A stretch of 64,000 nucleotides of DNA from Antedon mediterranea (Eukaryota > Echinodermata > Crinoidea > Comatulida > Antedonidae). Shown in pieces: positions 44,284 through 58,610 of this stretch. Below the pieces are notes generated by a model. That model was not told where the DNA came from. It worked only from the letters and a program-made list of their open reading frames with translations, and searched no databases. The stretch is from NCBI RefSeq assembly GCF_964355755.1, contig NC_092677.1, forward strand, positions 2,981,001-3,045,000. Reading direction: 5' to 3'. The stretch's first letter is position 1; each line of letters starts with the position of its first letter. Made by a program: the position numbers and the translations under genes.

Positions 44284-46026
44284 TCAAAGTTTATTTCCAT
44301 CTTCGATGATTAATCTCCTTTGCGGGTAGCCGTCTAGATCCACGTACATGTAATTGTACTCTAGCTTACCACTTGCAACCTGAAAGTAAAGACCGAAATT
44401 AGTACTATTAAATCTCGTGCGAGGCTTCAGGAACTCGTGCGAGGCTTAAGGAACTCATGCGAGGCACAATTTTGCCGCAACGCAAAGTATCTATTGTATC
44501 ACGTTTGTGTTTCTTTCATGTGGGAACCAAGCTTTAGTTCGGCTTAATTACATATTATACTGCATATTGCATGTTACCGTGAAGCATATGAACTGTTTTT
44601 TGGGCGAAATTTACGCAACATAGATATTCAAGTTGTTAAACACTATCAATATATTTTTATACAAAAACTAAATAATTTGTTCTCGTTTACCTGCTCAACT
44701 TGTAGATGCACTGTGCCTTTCTGTTTACTGCCCTCAATGTAAAACTTCATTCTCATATATTGGATATCATTTTTGGTAAAAATCATGTGGCTGTAAAATA
44801 TATTATACTGTATTTACTTTGCATTACATTTTTAATATAAGCAGGTTTTTTGTTTTGGTACTCCAGTACATTTAATTATTAATTTACTCAATCGAATAAT
44901 GGCAATTGAAATTACCTAACATGCCTACGGCGCCCTCTCCTGTCCATTTCACCGTATCCCTTTACAGGTTCTCCAATCGCTTCTACAACCTGTATATATA
45001 TAACCAGAAATTGTAGCATTTTTAAAAACAAAATACTGTCTATTGAAATAATTTCAGTTGATTTGAAAAAATGCTTTTACACACCTCATAATTATTTTTA
45101 CATAACTTTAAACTTCTTGTGAAAACTGAATTTGGACTTTTTGAGTCCATTAGCTCTTGGCCGACAGTATAGAACATTGCAACTGAAAAACAAGTAAATA
45201 ATCATAAATGTTTTATATTCATTAATATTATTAACAAACAATATTTTTATTGTTTTTTGTGTATATAGAATAGACAGATACTTACTTAATAAGACTGCAC
45301 CAACTACAACAACAGCTATGTATGTTAAGTCTTTACTTGCCTGTGCAACTGTATAGAAAAATAATAATTTTTTTTTTTTTTTTTATTTATTCAATTTCTG
45401 CCATATACATAAACAAAGAAGACAAAACAATTATAAAAGGAGGCACGGAAAGACCAAACAGGTGCTAAACACCTATGCTAGTTGGCCAACCCAGAACAGA
45501 GAAAAATAAATAAATTACATTCTACAATAATAATAACAACAATGATAGCAATTATGCAATGCATTTTCAAAGCTATCTACTGCGGCCAAATATATTGGCT
45601 CTCCATCCACACATGAAATGTATATCTGTGTATTTATACAGTAATACATTAAGTAATTTAATACTTAAATATTGCGTGTATTGCTTTTACATTACTTTCT
45701 CCTTTTATTTGAAAAACTATTTTTTACTGAAAACTCATCCATTTCCCACACCATTTTTTCTTACGTCGTTTTTCAAGTTTTATAATAGAATGATTTATTA
45801 AATAACCTTTTTTCCCAATCTGAATTTGTTGAGAACCCTTGGTTTTAGACTTCGCAATGCCTTTGTTATTTGATGCCGATGCAACCCATCGATTGATTTC
45901 ATGCCTGATCCCTTTATTTCTTCCAAAATATCTGCAGCAGTGTGTAAATGAAAAGACGCATCTGATGGGTGAGCCATTAGAGAGGACGGAATGATGGCAA
46001 AATCTTGCTAATACACTAAATCTCAT
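44284..46026 (-). CDS. TIMM21: Mitochondrial import inner membrane translocase subunit Tim21, 230 aa, 6 exons
   Basis: Exons on minus: 46026-45765, 45348-45286, 45182-45085, 44989-44916, 44790-44691, 44379-44284 (stop), 693 nt. Tim21 links TOM to TIM23 in the inner membrane and helps assemble respiratory-chain subunits. The start MRFSVLARFCHHSVL is basic and free of acids, fitting a matrix-targeting presequence. One membrane helix lies at about 95-113 (LTYIAVVVVGAVLLIAMFY). The intermembrane-space domain has the conserved GYGE and RRGRRRH signature (152-164), KFYIEGSKQKGTV and a final YPQRRLIIEDGN. Human is 248 aa. The exon 2 acceptor was set at TATACAG (edge 45348) because the AG eight bases further on would break the frame. 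It is head-to-head with SLC66A2. Intron 1 carries a retroposon tail. Confidence 0.95.
45362..45510 (-). mobile_element. Retroposon 3' end in TIMM21 intron 1
   Basis: On minus, a body with GGTGTTTAGCACCTGTTTGG and TCCGTGCCTCC ends in GAATAAATAAA and about 18 A. The polyA end at 45379-45362 lies about 15-20 bp upstream of the exon 2 acceptor and may form part of its polypyrimidine environment. Family uncertain (LINE or SINE tail). Confidence 0.5.
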
Positions 46027-46029
46027 TGT

Positions 46030-46566
46030 TGCTATCTATTATTGGTGTACATTCACTGGGTTCTGATTCACTGTTCTCTCATACCTAAATATTAAAACAA
46101 AACAAAAGTACGTATGAATTTCAATTACAATACATGATTGATTATATATACCAAATATAACCACAATTCAATCATTGCCTTGGACGTGTCTGCTTCCTAG
46201 GCCTAATAATACCTAGACTAGGTTTAGTAATAGGCCTAGACTACTGCTGGGTAGCCTAGGCTAGTTGTATTCTCTCCTGTGGGCGGTGCTACCTAGATTG
46301 CTAGAGGACCACGGAGTTCTAGGGTGTAGGGCTAGTCCAGAATAGGAGGATAATAAATAGTGTGCTTTTATTTTTAAAAATATAATGCTGTTTATAACAT
46401 GTAACGAAACATCAAAAACATACAAACCAGTGAGTGCCTGGTGTGGTACGGTCAAACTTTGTGTTTTGATTGCTGCATCCTCCTGCTTAATTGCAAGAAG
46501 TAAAAAAAAACCAGGGTCGCGTCTCCTTGTTGAATGTGATGACGTATCATGTCATGGAGAGGTCAG
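46030..46566. promoter_or_regulatory. Probable bidirectional promoter of TIMM21 and SLC66A2
   Basis: The two genes diverge here. GTGGGCGGTGC at about 46280 is a GC-box-like word. GGTCAG followed by GTAAAGTG at 46566/46567 is a good donor for an SLC66A2 5'UTR exon joining the acceptor at 47069. An AGGCCTAG cluster is present at 46195-46265. No TATA box was noticed. Start sites are inferred only. Confidence 0.45.
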
Positions 46567-46719
46567 GTAAAGTGTGCCACCACCACTCTGTTGTGTTTTG
46601 AAAACCGCAAAAAAACATTCAATAATGTATTCAAGATAACATCATTATCTGAAGAAGATTGTTGAAACCAAACGTATTACGGTATTGTTGATTAATTACA
46701 TCATATTGTAGTGTTTTTA

Positions 46720-46950
46720 AAACACTAGTGGGCCTAGGCCTAGTGGTATAATATAGTAACTTTGTTGACAGCACGAGATGGCTTACGGAAAGCAGAATAA
46801 ACTGCTCATGTACGTGCTGTTGTACTGTGGCCAGCCTAGCCCTCCTACTACTGTACTGAGTAGGCTGTACTTTAGATTAGGGGTGTTCGGTTGTAGTAGC
46901 TTACTTAGTAGTGATAGGCCTAAGTTAGGGTAGGCCTAGTCTGTCTTCTG
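46720..46950. repeat. AGGCCTAG-rich island in inferred SLC66A2 intron 1
   Basis: GTGGGCCTAGGCCTAGTGG, GCCAGCCTAGCCCTCC, GATAGGCCTAAG and GTAGGCCTAGTCTG occur within 230 bp, between the inferred 5'UTR exon and the coding start. Confidence 0.6.
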
Positions 46951-47076
46951 TCTGTCCTATTAATTATAAATAACATTGAATTAATTTTAGTTTACTTATA
47001 GATTAACAATTTTAATTCATCTCTTAAATTAAACTTAATTCAATGAACAGTATTTTTATTTTCTTTCAGATAAACA

Positions 47077-47112
47077 ATGTCGCTACACAATTTTACTGCT
47101 GTTTATAGTTGA
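47077..47112 (+). promoter_or_regulatory. Upstream ORF in SLC66A2 leader
   Basis: An 11-codon ORF starting MSLHNFTAV lies 8 bp after the leader acceptor and ends 60 bp before the main start. A second ATG at 47156 opens a nine-codon frame that overlaps the main start and ends at 47185. Both would reduce initiation at 47173 if translated. Confidence 0.45.
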
Positions 47113-47166
47113 TACTATTCAGAAAAGAATTTGTTTTTTCAATCAATTTTGGGCCATGAACCATAA

Positions 47167-49998
<2,832 letters not shown>

Positions 49999-51373
49999 TT
50001 GAATTGTAAGGTGAATAATACATATAGATATTCTTTGATAATACAGCTTAGCATTCTTGAGGGCGGGCTTCCAGATTACAAATATGAAAGACAAAATGCT
50101 AGTAAGCGGTAAACTTGAGGAAATATGTATCATAATATTGAAAGCAATACAATAACATTAGACGAAGAAATTATGATGAAATATAGTTTAGGCTATGGAC
50201 TTGATCAGCTAACTACATTAGGTCACATGTGTTAGCAAATACCATACATACATATATGGTGCAAAGTACAATATTCTACCTATTTTTATAATGTAAACCT
50301 ATTTATAATATTAAAATAGATTTTTTAGAATTTTATTTTGGGTTTGAGGGTGCTTTTTATATAATTAATAAGAATTGCTTAAATTTACGGTTTTGTTTAG
50401 AATTGTTTAGAATTGATTGTACAACCGCAAATATTTAATTAATCATTACTAAAGCACAAGATGATGTAATATTGACTTAATGCAGTAAAGATGAACAACG
50501 TCCCTAGCCAAGACTTGAACTTAGGTCTTCTTTTCCAGTGGTCAAATGGAAGAGCATCTGCATATCAAACAAGTTCAGTCTTGGTCAGGGGCGTCCTTTT
50601 CTCTCACAGTTTCTGTGTGTTCACACATTTAAAATTTGTTGACATAGCTTGCTGTATGTAATACATAAAATATAAAAAATGGTTTTATACGAAAATGAAA
50701 TATTACAACTAATATTTTTAAATAACATTCCAGATTCTAGATATAAAATTTTGTATGCAAAATGTGTTATTTTATGAATTTTTCTTTGTTATTTATTGTT
50801 TTTAAATGTCTGTAAGATTAGATTAAGAGCTTTTTTTTTTTATTTGTTATTTTTTTTAATCCCTCAATTTGTTTTCATAAATTAATTAATTAAATTATTA
50901 AATTACATTAATTGATAATAAACAACAAAGCAGAAGTAAATATAAATTATAAACAAATTTTAATTGTTATTTCTTACTGTATTTGTGCATGGAGGGAATA
51001 TATTTTCTCCATGATTTGTTACAGCACTTTCTAGTTCGTTAGTTAGTGGTGACCAGATTGTGACAAGAGGGGAAACAGAAATAACGAACAGGGAAATTGT
51101 TGTAGAAAATGTTTTCCGTGACTAATTGATGTCAAAAGGGGAATAAATAAAACGTGCCCCAGTTCTAAGAGCGCAGGTAGCGCTCGTGTGATTTAGGAGA
51201 TATACAATGTTTCTGTTTAGACAGTCCCACTACATTTTATTCATCAAAATTAAATAATATAAAAAAAAACAACATTGGTTTAAATTTAAATATTGTTAAA
51301 AATCTTTATTTATTGACATTCGTTGTTGCAGATGAATTACAAATTGATCATTTTGTAAAGGTAGTATGTACAA
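49999..51373. other. SLC66A2 3'UTR and AT-rich flank; no other gene
   Basis: No coding exon is recognised. A possible decayed tRNA-like stretch lies at about 50500-50600, but its boxes do not fit well. Confidence 0.45.
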
Positions 51374-51595
51374 ACAAGGCAATCTAACAACAGGACACTG
51401 AGCTTGCCTTGCCAAGATAGGAACTCGTAACAGTCCTTTGATCTTATGTCTGGCTGCGACAAATACCAACAGTACTGTAATATACATATTCTCTGCGTCG
51501 TACAGTGTCCTTTAAGAACTAATCGTGTCGCAGCCACAGATAAACCCTTTGATCTTCGGCGCTCAGCATCCTGTTAGATTGCCTTGGTACAATAT
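51374..51595. mobile_element. Nested inverted repeat (MITE-like hairpin)
   Basis: Outer arms ACAAGGCAATCTAACAACAGG and CCTGTTAGATTGCCTTGGT pair over about 28 bp. An inner pair, GTCTGGCTGCGACA and TGTCGCAGCCACAGA, pairs again, with TTTGATCTT on both sides. The whole 220 bp could fold into one long stem. No coding potential. Confidence 0.7.
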
Positions 51596-52516
51596 GACAT
51601 TTAAAATCCATCCTGTCTCTAACTCATTATGTGTTTTGTTGTAATTTCATTTGTATTGTTGGTTACACAGTAGAGCCCTAATCTAAGAACATGAAGTCAA
51701 AACTAGGCCAAGTAATTGTTTACACTATTAATCAATACCAAAAGATAACAACAATATTATAATATATTAATATATTATTATAATAATAATATAGGTTAAC
51801 TTTGCTTTTGATGACTTTTAAATGATAAATCAAAAAATAATAAACTTGCATTTTAATATTTTTTCACCTAGTATTTTAAAATTGAAAACCTCATAAACAA
51901 AGCGATTGTACAACAATATCATTTTGATTTTTACTTTATTTACAAACAATTCTCAATCCCAGAGCCTGTAATAATTTTTTTTAACGATTCGGAAGCATTA
52001 AAAAAATAAAATCAATAATTATTTAAAATATACTTTTCATAAATTCAGCCTCAGTGGAAATTGCACACAAGACGTTTACTGCGATAAGCATGCATACAAT
52101 GTATAAAAAACTTAATATTTGCATTAACCTGCTGCAGTAGGCCTAATCACATACACCTCAATCTGGCAAACATTCGGCCTTTTCATTTCTAAGGGCTGTT
52201 GAAATCGTGTTATCATACACAATTGTGTAAATAAACCCTATTGTTCAATTAAAACACAATTTTGCCTGATTTCAAAAGCGTACGTATTGATTTCAACCCA
52301 ACCCCAATAATATATTACATTCACTGTCAAGAGTACAATAACTATAACAACAACTGATTAACCATTCAAATAGTTGTTACTGTGCCTCTACCTAGCACAC
52401 CTCACAGTACTGTACTCTTATACCAAATACAAGCCTGTAGCCTTTCATTTTACAGATTGTTCTTTTTTCTGTGTAAGCAACTGAAGGAAAGATTTAGGCC
52501 TAGATGAAAATAATTT

Positions 52517-52740
52517 GGCGACTGGCTATAGCCTGGGTGCAGTACAAATTTTGCGGGAAAAAAGTATAGGAAAATTTTTTTCTTTTTTTTCTGATAGAGT
52601 ATACCATATAGAATGTCAGAAAAAAAATCCCCATCCCAGGGTCTTGGGGAAAATTTTTTACGGCACTTTTAAATTTTGGCCTATATAACACACACAAATG
52701 CCTATTAACACCATTACGCGGACCAGGCTACGTTAGCGTT
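52517..52740 (-). mobile_element. Dispersed element K, uninterrupted copy
   Basis: On minus, it runs from GTAACGCTAACGTAGCCTGG and GTCCGCGTAATGG through GTGTGTGTTATATAGGCC, CCAAGACCCTGGGATGGGG and a TTTTTTTCTGACATTC block to GCACCCAGGCTAT. The ends AGCCTGG and CCAGGCTA are inverted. The same element at 57421-58610 is split by a foldback insertion, making this copy its empty site. Confidence 0.75.
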
Positions 52741-53499
52741 ACGGTTAGGCAATTTGGTTTTGACAAGCAATTACTGTCAGTGCTTTGTAAGTTATTGTGA
52801 TTTTATTGCCCTGGAGTGTCATTTAACTACAAGTCCTGCCCACTGGAGGTTGGTCTAACCTGAGATGATTCGCATGGAAGAGCTTGAGTCATCCTCTTAA
52901 ATTTGGCCTTGATGACCTTTGCGCAGGCTACCTAGAATTCTCAAGGGCCATTAAATATTCAGTTTCAACTTTTAGATTTTATGTGGTTTGAGACTTTGTT
53001 GAGCATTTTTAAAAATGTGTATAGGACTACTACAGTACATAATATTAATATTTAATCAAAGATAATAAAAATAATGCAATATACATTGAGATATAAATGA
53101 TGTAAAATAAACCATAAAGATTAATACAATAAACTACAAATAGCCAATTTTTAAGTTTTAATGGAAAAAAATGATTGACAATTATGAATATGAATGAATA
53201 TGTTATTAATTTAAATAACCAATTTAAATTAATACACATTAAAAAGTGTTATCATCATGTAAATAATTATCTTAAATTAAAAATGAAAGATATATTTAGG
53301 TTAACAAATTGAATATACTGTAATATGTTTCCTTTTTTCTTATTACTCTTGAAAAGTAATGTTATCTAGCTGTTATCTGCCAGAGTCACATGTTCTGACC
53401 CTTTCCTTCATTTGTTTAGCTCTGTTGATGAATACTCCGGACCGATACTTTTTTCGTAAAATGCTACAAATAAGTGTGTATGTTTTTTACCCTGCCACT
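52741..53499. other. No gene seen
   Basis: AT-rich, without recognisable exons. Confidence 0.5.
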
Positions 53500-55300
53500 G
53501 TTTTAGTACAACACAATTTTGTGTACTCTGCCACTGTTTTGTATCCCTGCCACCGTTTTTGTATCCCTGCAATCTTCTTTTTTTTCCAGAAACTTTGTAT
53601 ACAACACAAGTTTTTGTATCCTAGACCACTGCTTGGTCGTACCGTCTCTGTTTTTGTACCTGACACTGTTTTGTTCCCTGCCACTGTTCTTGTACCCTGC
53701 CACCGTTTTTGTACCCTGCTACTGTTTTTGTACCATGCCCCAGTTTTTGTACCCTGTCTCTGTTTTTGTACCCTGACACCGTTTTTGTTCCCTGCGACTG
53801 TTTTTGTACCCTGCTACTGTTTTTGTACCCTGCCACTGTTTTGTACCCTGCGACTGTTTTTATAGCCTGCAACCGTTTTTGTACCCTGCCACCGTTTTTG
53901 TTTCCCTGCCACCGTTTTTGTACCACTAGCTGTCATCGTCTTTTTTCCCAGACACTTTGTATACAACAAAAGTGTTTGTACCCTAGACCACTGCTTGTCA
54001 TACCCTGTCTCTGTTTTTGTACCCTGCAACTGTTTTTGTACCCAGCTGCCATCGATTTTGTACCCTGCCACCGTTTTTGTACCCTGCCACTGTTTTTGTA
54101 CCCATCTGCCATCGTTTTTGTACCCTGCCACTGTTTGTGTACCTTGCCACTGTTTATGTACCCTGCGACTGTTTTTGTACCCAGCTGCCATCGTTTTTGT
54201 ACCCTGCCATCGTTTTTGTATATACCCTGCCACCGTTTTTGTACCCTGCCACTGTTTTTGTACCCAGCTGCCATCGTTTTTGTACCCTTCCACCAGGGGC
54301 TTCCAGCCTTTAAAACACTGCCTGACATACATACATCATTTTGTGAAAGATATACTTTCCCATTAAATTTAATAAATGGAATATCACAACCACTAAGTAT
54401 TTATTCCTGTATAAGGTCAGCAATCAGATTTCCCGCGAACTATTGTATAAAATCAGTGACACTGTTTTTGTACCCTGCTACCGTTTTTGTACCCTGCCAC
54501 CGTTTTTGTACCCTGCCACTGTTTTTGTACCCAGCTGTCATCGTTTTTGTACCCTGCCACCGTTTTTGTATCCTGCCACTGTTTTTGTACTCTGCCACTG
54601 TTTTTGTATCCTGCCACTGTTTTTGTACCCTGCCACTGTTTTTGTACCCAGCTGCTATCGTTTTTGTACCCTGCCACCGTTTTTGTACCCTCCACTGTTT
54701 TTGTGCCCTGCTCATTTTTTTGTACCCAACTGCCATCGTTTTTGTACCCTGCCACCGTTTTTGTACCCTGCCACTATTTTTGTACCCTGCCACTGATTTT
54801 GTACCCATCTGCCATCGTTTTTGTACCCTGCCACCCTTTTTGTACCTTGCCACTGTTTTTGTACCCATCTGCCATCGTTGTTGTACCCTGCCACCGTTTT
54901 TGTACCCTGCCACTGTTTTTGTACCCTTCTACTGTTTTTGTACCCAGCTGCCATCTATTTTGTACCCTGTCACCGTTTTTGTACCCTGCCACTGTTTTTG
55001 TACCCTGCTACTGTTTTTGTACCCTGCTACTGATTTTGTACCCAGCTGCCATCGACTTTGTACCCTGCCACCGTGTTTGTACCCTGCCACTGTTTTTGTA
55101 CCACCCTGCTACCGTTTTTGTACCCTGTCACTGTTTGTGTACTCTGCCACTGTTTTTGTACCCTGCCACTGTTTTTATACCCTACCACCGTTTTTGTACC
55201 CAGTCAATGTTTTTGTACAAAACAATTTTTTTTACAAATGTTTTGTACCCAGAAACTGTTTTTGTATCCTGCTACTGTTTTTCCTGTCATTGTATGTTGT
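53500..55300. repeat. 19-bp minisatellite (with 22-bp variant), about 1.8 kb
   Basis: Unit TTTTTGTACCCTGCCACCG (19 bp), interspersed with a 22-bp variant containing CCCAGCTGCCATCG. The basic unit has no stop in any of its three plus frames or on minus, so the array forms a plus open frame of 534 codons (53709-55313) and several on minus. Since 19 is not a multiple of three, translation gives a 19-residue super-repeat (FLYPATVFVPCHRFCTLPL). There is no start context, splice signal or non-repeat coding sequence, so I do not call a gene. The array is interrupted at 54297-54463 by a dispersed repeat. Confidence 0.93.
54297..54463. repeat. Dispersed repeat L inside the 19-bp array
   Basis: GGGGCTTCCAGCCTTTAAAA, then TACTTTCCCATTAAATTTAA, GTATTTATTCCTGTATAAGG and TTGTATAAAATCAGTGAC match 56862-57178 in order, but lack the central 135 bp of that copy. 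Confidence 0.8.
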
Positions 55301-55658
55301 CATCGTTTTATAACAATTTTATACAATGTAAAATAGAACAAAATATGTGATAATTGCAAATAAATATAATTTCAATTTCAATTTTATTTTATTTATTTTA
55401 TTTCCACAATATAATAACATACATACAGGATAATAAATGCAATGAAGTAATCATGTGGGGAGAGAGTCATAATAAGTCAGTCAGTAAGTTTCACCCACCC
55501 CGAAATATAACATTAAATACGAATACGAAAAATAAAAAAATATGTATACATAAACTAATAATAAATAAAAGAAAACAAAGCTACAATTTATTGCTCCCCT
55601 TTTTTAAAAATCCATTCTGAAAAACGTATGACTTTTAATTATTCATGATCTAACGTTA

Positions 55659-55930
55659 TTACATAAAAGGTGGTGGCCAAGCTAGCTCTGCAGGTGACGG
55701 CCGCCGCATGCAGTTTCCCGTATTCTTATGTTGTTCGTTTTGGTAAATATGCGGCTGCACATGTATCCAAACGCGTAAATATTGCTGTGCTCTGATGGTG
55801 CTTCGACACCAGAAATTGACACCAGAAATTACTTCTGGTGCAGTCCATGGAAAGCATTTCTTCCACCTAATCTTCTCCGATGACAACTTTAAAGGAGTAC
55901 TCCATCCGGTCCGAAACGCCTTGCCATACT
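55659..55930 (-). CDS. Possible terminal exon, unknown protein
   Basis: On minus, an acceptor-like TGTAACAATAG (edge 55930) opens a stretch of 90 codons to a stop at 55659. Its residues are not low-complexity: AFRTGWSTPLKLSSEKIRWK, then PWTAPEVISGVNFWCRSTIR and a proline-rich end. I recognise no family. It may be the last exon of a lineage-specific gene, with earlier exons possibly at 56.5 kb, or a chance frame. Confidence 0.2.
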
Positions 55931-56521
55931 CTATTGTTACAGGTATAAATTAATTTTACCATCAATCATGAAGCACGTACCACGTTATTACCTGTAAGAG
56001 AAAAGACAATTGGGAAAATGAGAAAATAACTGTAAAATAATCACTGAATTGTGTATGGTATAATTGAATTTAATGTATGATAATGAAAAATTAGTGGCTT
56101 AATAAAAAAAAATTACGCATAGGCCTATAACAGAATCTTACTATTGATATCATTATGGACATAATCCTGAGTTGTGGAAATTAGGATATTTTATACGAAT
56201 ATATATTAGGCCTACTGATATACTGTAAATAAGACCTCTTTAGTCCTACTTCACACATTTACGTAGATCTATCTGATAAGAATTTGTTAATTATTTTATT
56301 TTTATCGGCACTGTTGATTTCTACCTACCATGCAAACGCATGCAGCAAGTCAGATTTTCCTCCACAATGAATCTTCCGAGAAAGATCTTTTATTGATTTT
56401 CGATGCGCTTCCATTCAATTTTAAAATCGCTTTGAGGCCTGCCGCCTCAATCCATCAAGAGGAATGGCGGGGGATATTTGAACTCCATGGTATATCTGGC
56501 TTAGGCCTAACCCTTTTGCGA

Positions 56522-56755
56522 TTAATTCTTTCTAATAGTTCTGTTGTACATTTTCTTCCAGGTAATTTCAACCACGGGCTCGTCGTTTATATTATCAAGT
56601 AGACGGTCATTGATGACCGAGTCTACGCATTTATCTCGTATAAAATCGCGTAGAGTTATCAAATTTAAATTGTGTTCATTTGTATCAATTATGTATGTTT
56701 GTTGCTGCTGTACATATTGTCTACAAGATGTCCACCACCCAACAACAGGTGAATA
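56522..56755 (-). CDS. Possible exon, unknown protein
   Basis: A minus-strand open stretch ending at 56522 contains TNEHNLNLITLRDFIRDKCV and SVINDRLLDNINDEPVVEIT, which look like a natural charged, helical protein. CATCTTGTAG at about 56727 could be its acceptor. No good donor precedes the stop, so it would be a terminal exon and cannot simply join 55659-55930. No family recognised. Confidence 0.2.
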   Translation of the reverse strand, partial: YSPVVGWWTSCRQYVQQQQTYIIDTNEHNLNLITLRDFIRDKCVDSVINDRLLDNINDEPVVEITWKKMYNRTIRKN

Positions 56756-56861
56756 AAACATGAAACACTAATATGCTTTCGTGATACATTTATAGCACTG
56801 TTCGGAAGTACTCATGATTGACTATCAATCCATTTTGTTCCCAAAATCGACCAAAGGGCTT

Positions 56862-57178
56862 CCATGGCCTTTAAAATGCTGCCTGATGACATACGAAGAT
56901 ATTTTAAGTCATTTTGTGAAATATATATACTGTACTTTCCCATTAAATTTAATAAATTGAATATCACACGGCCATCCCAATTCCCTAGCAAAACTATTGT
57001 TCATGTTTAAAAGTATTTATTTAATGTGTCTGTAGTTCTAGTTAAATTCCTTTGCTTTGCATAAAGCAGCATTGAGAAATATTTAGATTAGATTATAAAC
57101 AACCACTAAAGTATTTATTCCTGTATAAGGTCAGAAATCAAATTTCCCGCAAACTATTGTATAAAATCAGTGACCTAT
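56862..57178. repeat. Dispersed repeat L, longer copy
   Basis: Contains all blocks of the 54297-54463 copy plus a middle segment (CGGCCATCCCAATTCCC to TAGATTAGATTATAAAC). Confidence 0.8.
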
Positions 57179-57420
57179 CTAATAGTAAATTGATTGGTTA
57201 ATACCCAGTCAGTGAGGACCTGATTGACAAGCAGTGCCTGTTTGCTATTGGTCATTGGTAAGAGGAAGTTGAAAATGGACAACAAGTTATTCTTAACACT
57301 TGCAGTCTTAAATAAACACGCTGGCATTTTTATTACACCACAGAGTATTATTCCTGTCAACTTATACCACAATTGACATGTTGAGGGGATAGGTCATCCA
57401 CTGATTCAGTGGATGCCAAA

Positions 57421-58610
57421 CGTAACGCTAAAGTAGCCTGGTCCGCGTAATGACACACAAATACCTATATATAGGGGATAGGGAAAACCAATTCACGTTT
57501 TTTTTAACTTGGAGTTGTGTTATGATTATTAAAATTAGCTGAGGCTTACTTTAATAACTACTTCTCATAGTAGTTGATAAATCGAGTCCATAACAATGAC
57601 ATCATCATGCCAGAATCCAATATGGCGTCCAATTTGGCGGAAAAAACAGGGTATTGCTGAACCCCCGCAAACCCCTGGAAACCTCCAAAATAACATAGCA
57701 AACCCCCACCGAACCAACATAAAAGTGATTGAATCATGTAGTGTACGACCCACTGGGTATATCCATGAAAAAAAAAATTAAATTTCTACTGTTAACTACT
57801 TATTTTTGGGGCAAAACATCATTTTTTGGTCAAAAATGATTGCTAAACCCTGCAAACCTCCAAAAAAACATAGCAAGCCCCACCGAACCAACATAATAAA
57901 AGTGATTGAATCATGTAGTGTACGACCCACTGGGTATATCCATGTTTTAAAAAAATAAAATTTCTACTGTTAACTACTTATTTTTGGGGTAAAACATCAT
58001 TTTCTGGTAAAAAATGATTGCTAATTTTTAACCAAAAAATGACGTTTTATCCCAAAAATAAGTAGTTAACAGTAGAAATTTTAATTTTTTTTTACATGGA
58101 CATACCCAGTGTGGTGTACACTCCATGATTCAATCACTTTTATGTCGGTTCGGTGGGGTTTTCTATGTTTTTTTGGAGGTTTCCAGGGGTTTGCGGGGGT
58201 TTAGCAATACCCTGTTTTTCCCGCCAAATCGGACGCCATATTGGATTCTGGCATGATGATGTCATCGTATCGACTTGATTCATCAACTACTATGAGAAGT
58301 AGTTATTAAAGTAAGCCTCTACTAATTTTAATCATTAAAACACAACTGCAAGTAACAAAAACTGTTAATTGATTTTCCCTATCCCCTATATATAGGTATT
58401 TGTGTATGTTAATGGGAATTTGTGTGTGTTATATAGGCCAAAATTTAAAAGTGCCATAAAAAATTTTCCCCAAGACCCTGGGATGGGGATTTTTTTTCTG
58501 ACATTCTATATGGTATACTCTATTAGAAAAACAAAAAAAAAATTTTCCTATACTTTTTTCCCGCAAATGTGTATAATAATTGTTCTGCACCCAGGCTACT
58601 AGGTAACATT
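57421..58610 (+). mobile_element. Element K split by a foldback insertion
   Basis: 57421-57452 (CGTAACGCTAAAGTAGCCTGG, GTCCGCGTAATG) and about 58406-58605 (ATGTTAATGGG, GTGTGTGTTATATAGGCC to GCACCCAGGCTAC) are the two halves of the element seen whole at 52517-52740. The 950 bp between them is the foldback element at 57454-58405. Confidence 0.78.
57454..58405. mobile_element. Foldback element H with arms meeting at about 58017
   Basis: Left arm 57454-58016 is the reverse complement of right arm 58017-58405. Ends ACACAAATACCTATATATAG and CTATATATAGGTATTTGTGT. Shared arm blocks include AGTAGTTGATAAATCGAGTC, CATCATGCCAGAATCCAATATG and TTCTACTGTTAACTACTTAT. The left arm has an extra tandem copy of about 185 bp (57650-57835 repeated at 57836-58016), so the arms differ in length. 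There is almost no spacer: a nearly perfect giant palindrome. No coding capacity. Confidence 0.85.

Noticed and set aside
53709-55313. 534-codon plus-strand frame, and overlapping minus-strand frames of up to 172 codons
   Set aside because: They lie wholly within a 19/22-bp minisatellite whose unit has no stops in any frame; there is no unique coding sequence or gene structure.
56330-56602. 90-codon plus-strand frame
   Set aside because: No family, no splice context, and it lies opposite a more protein-like minus-strand frame.
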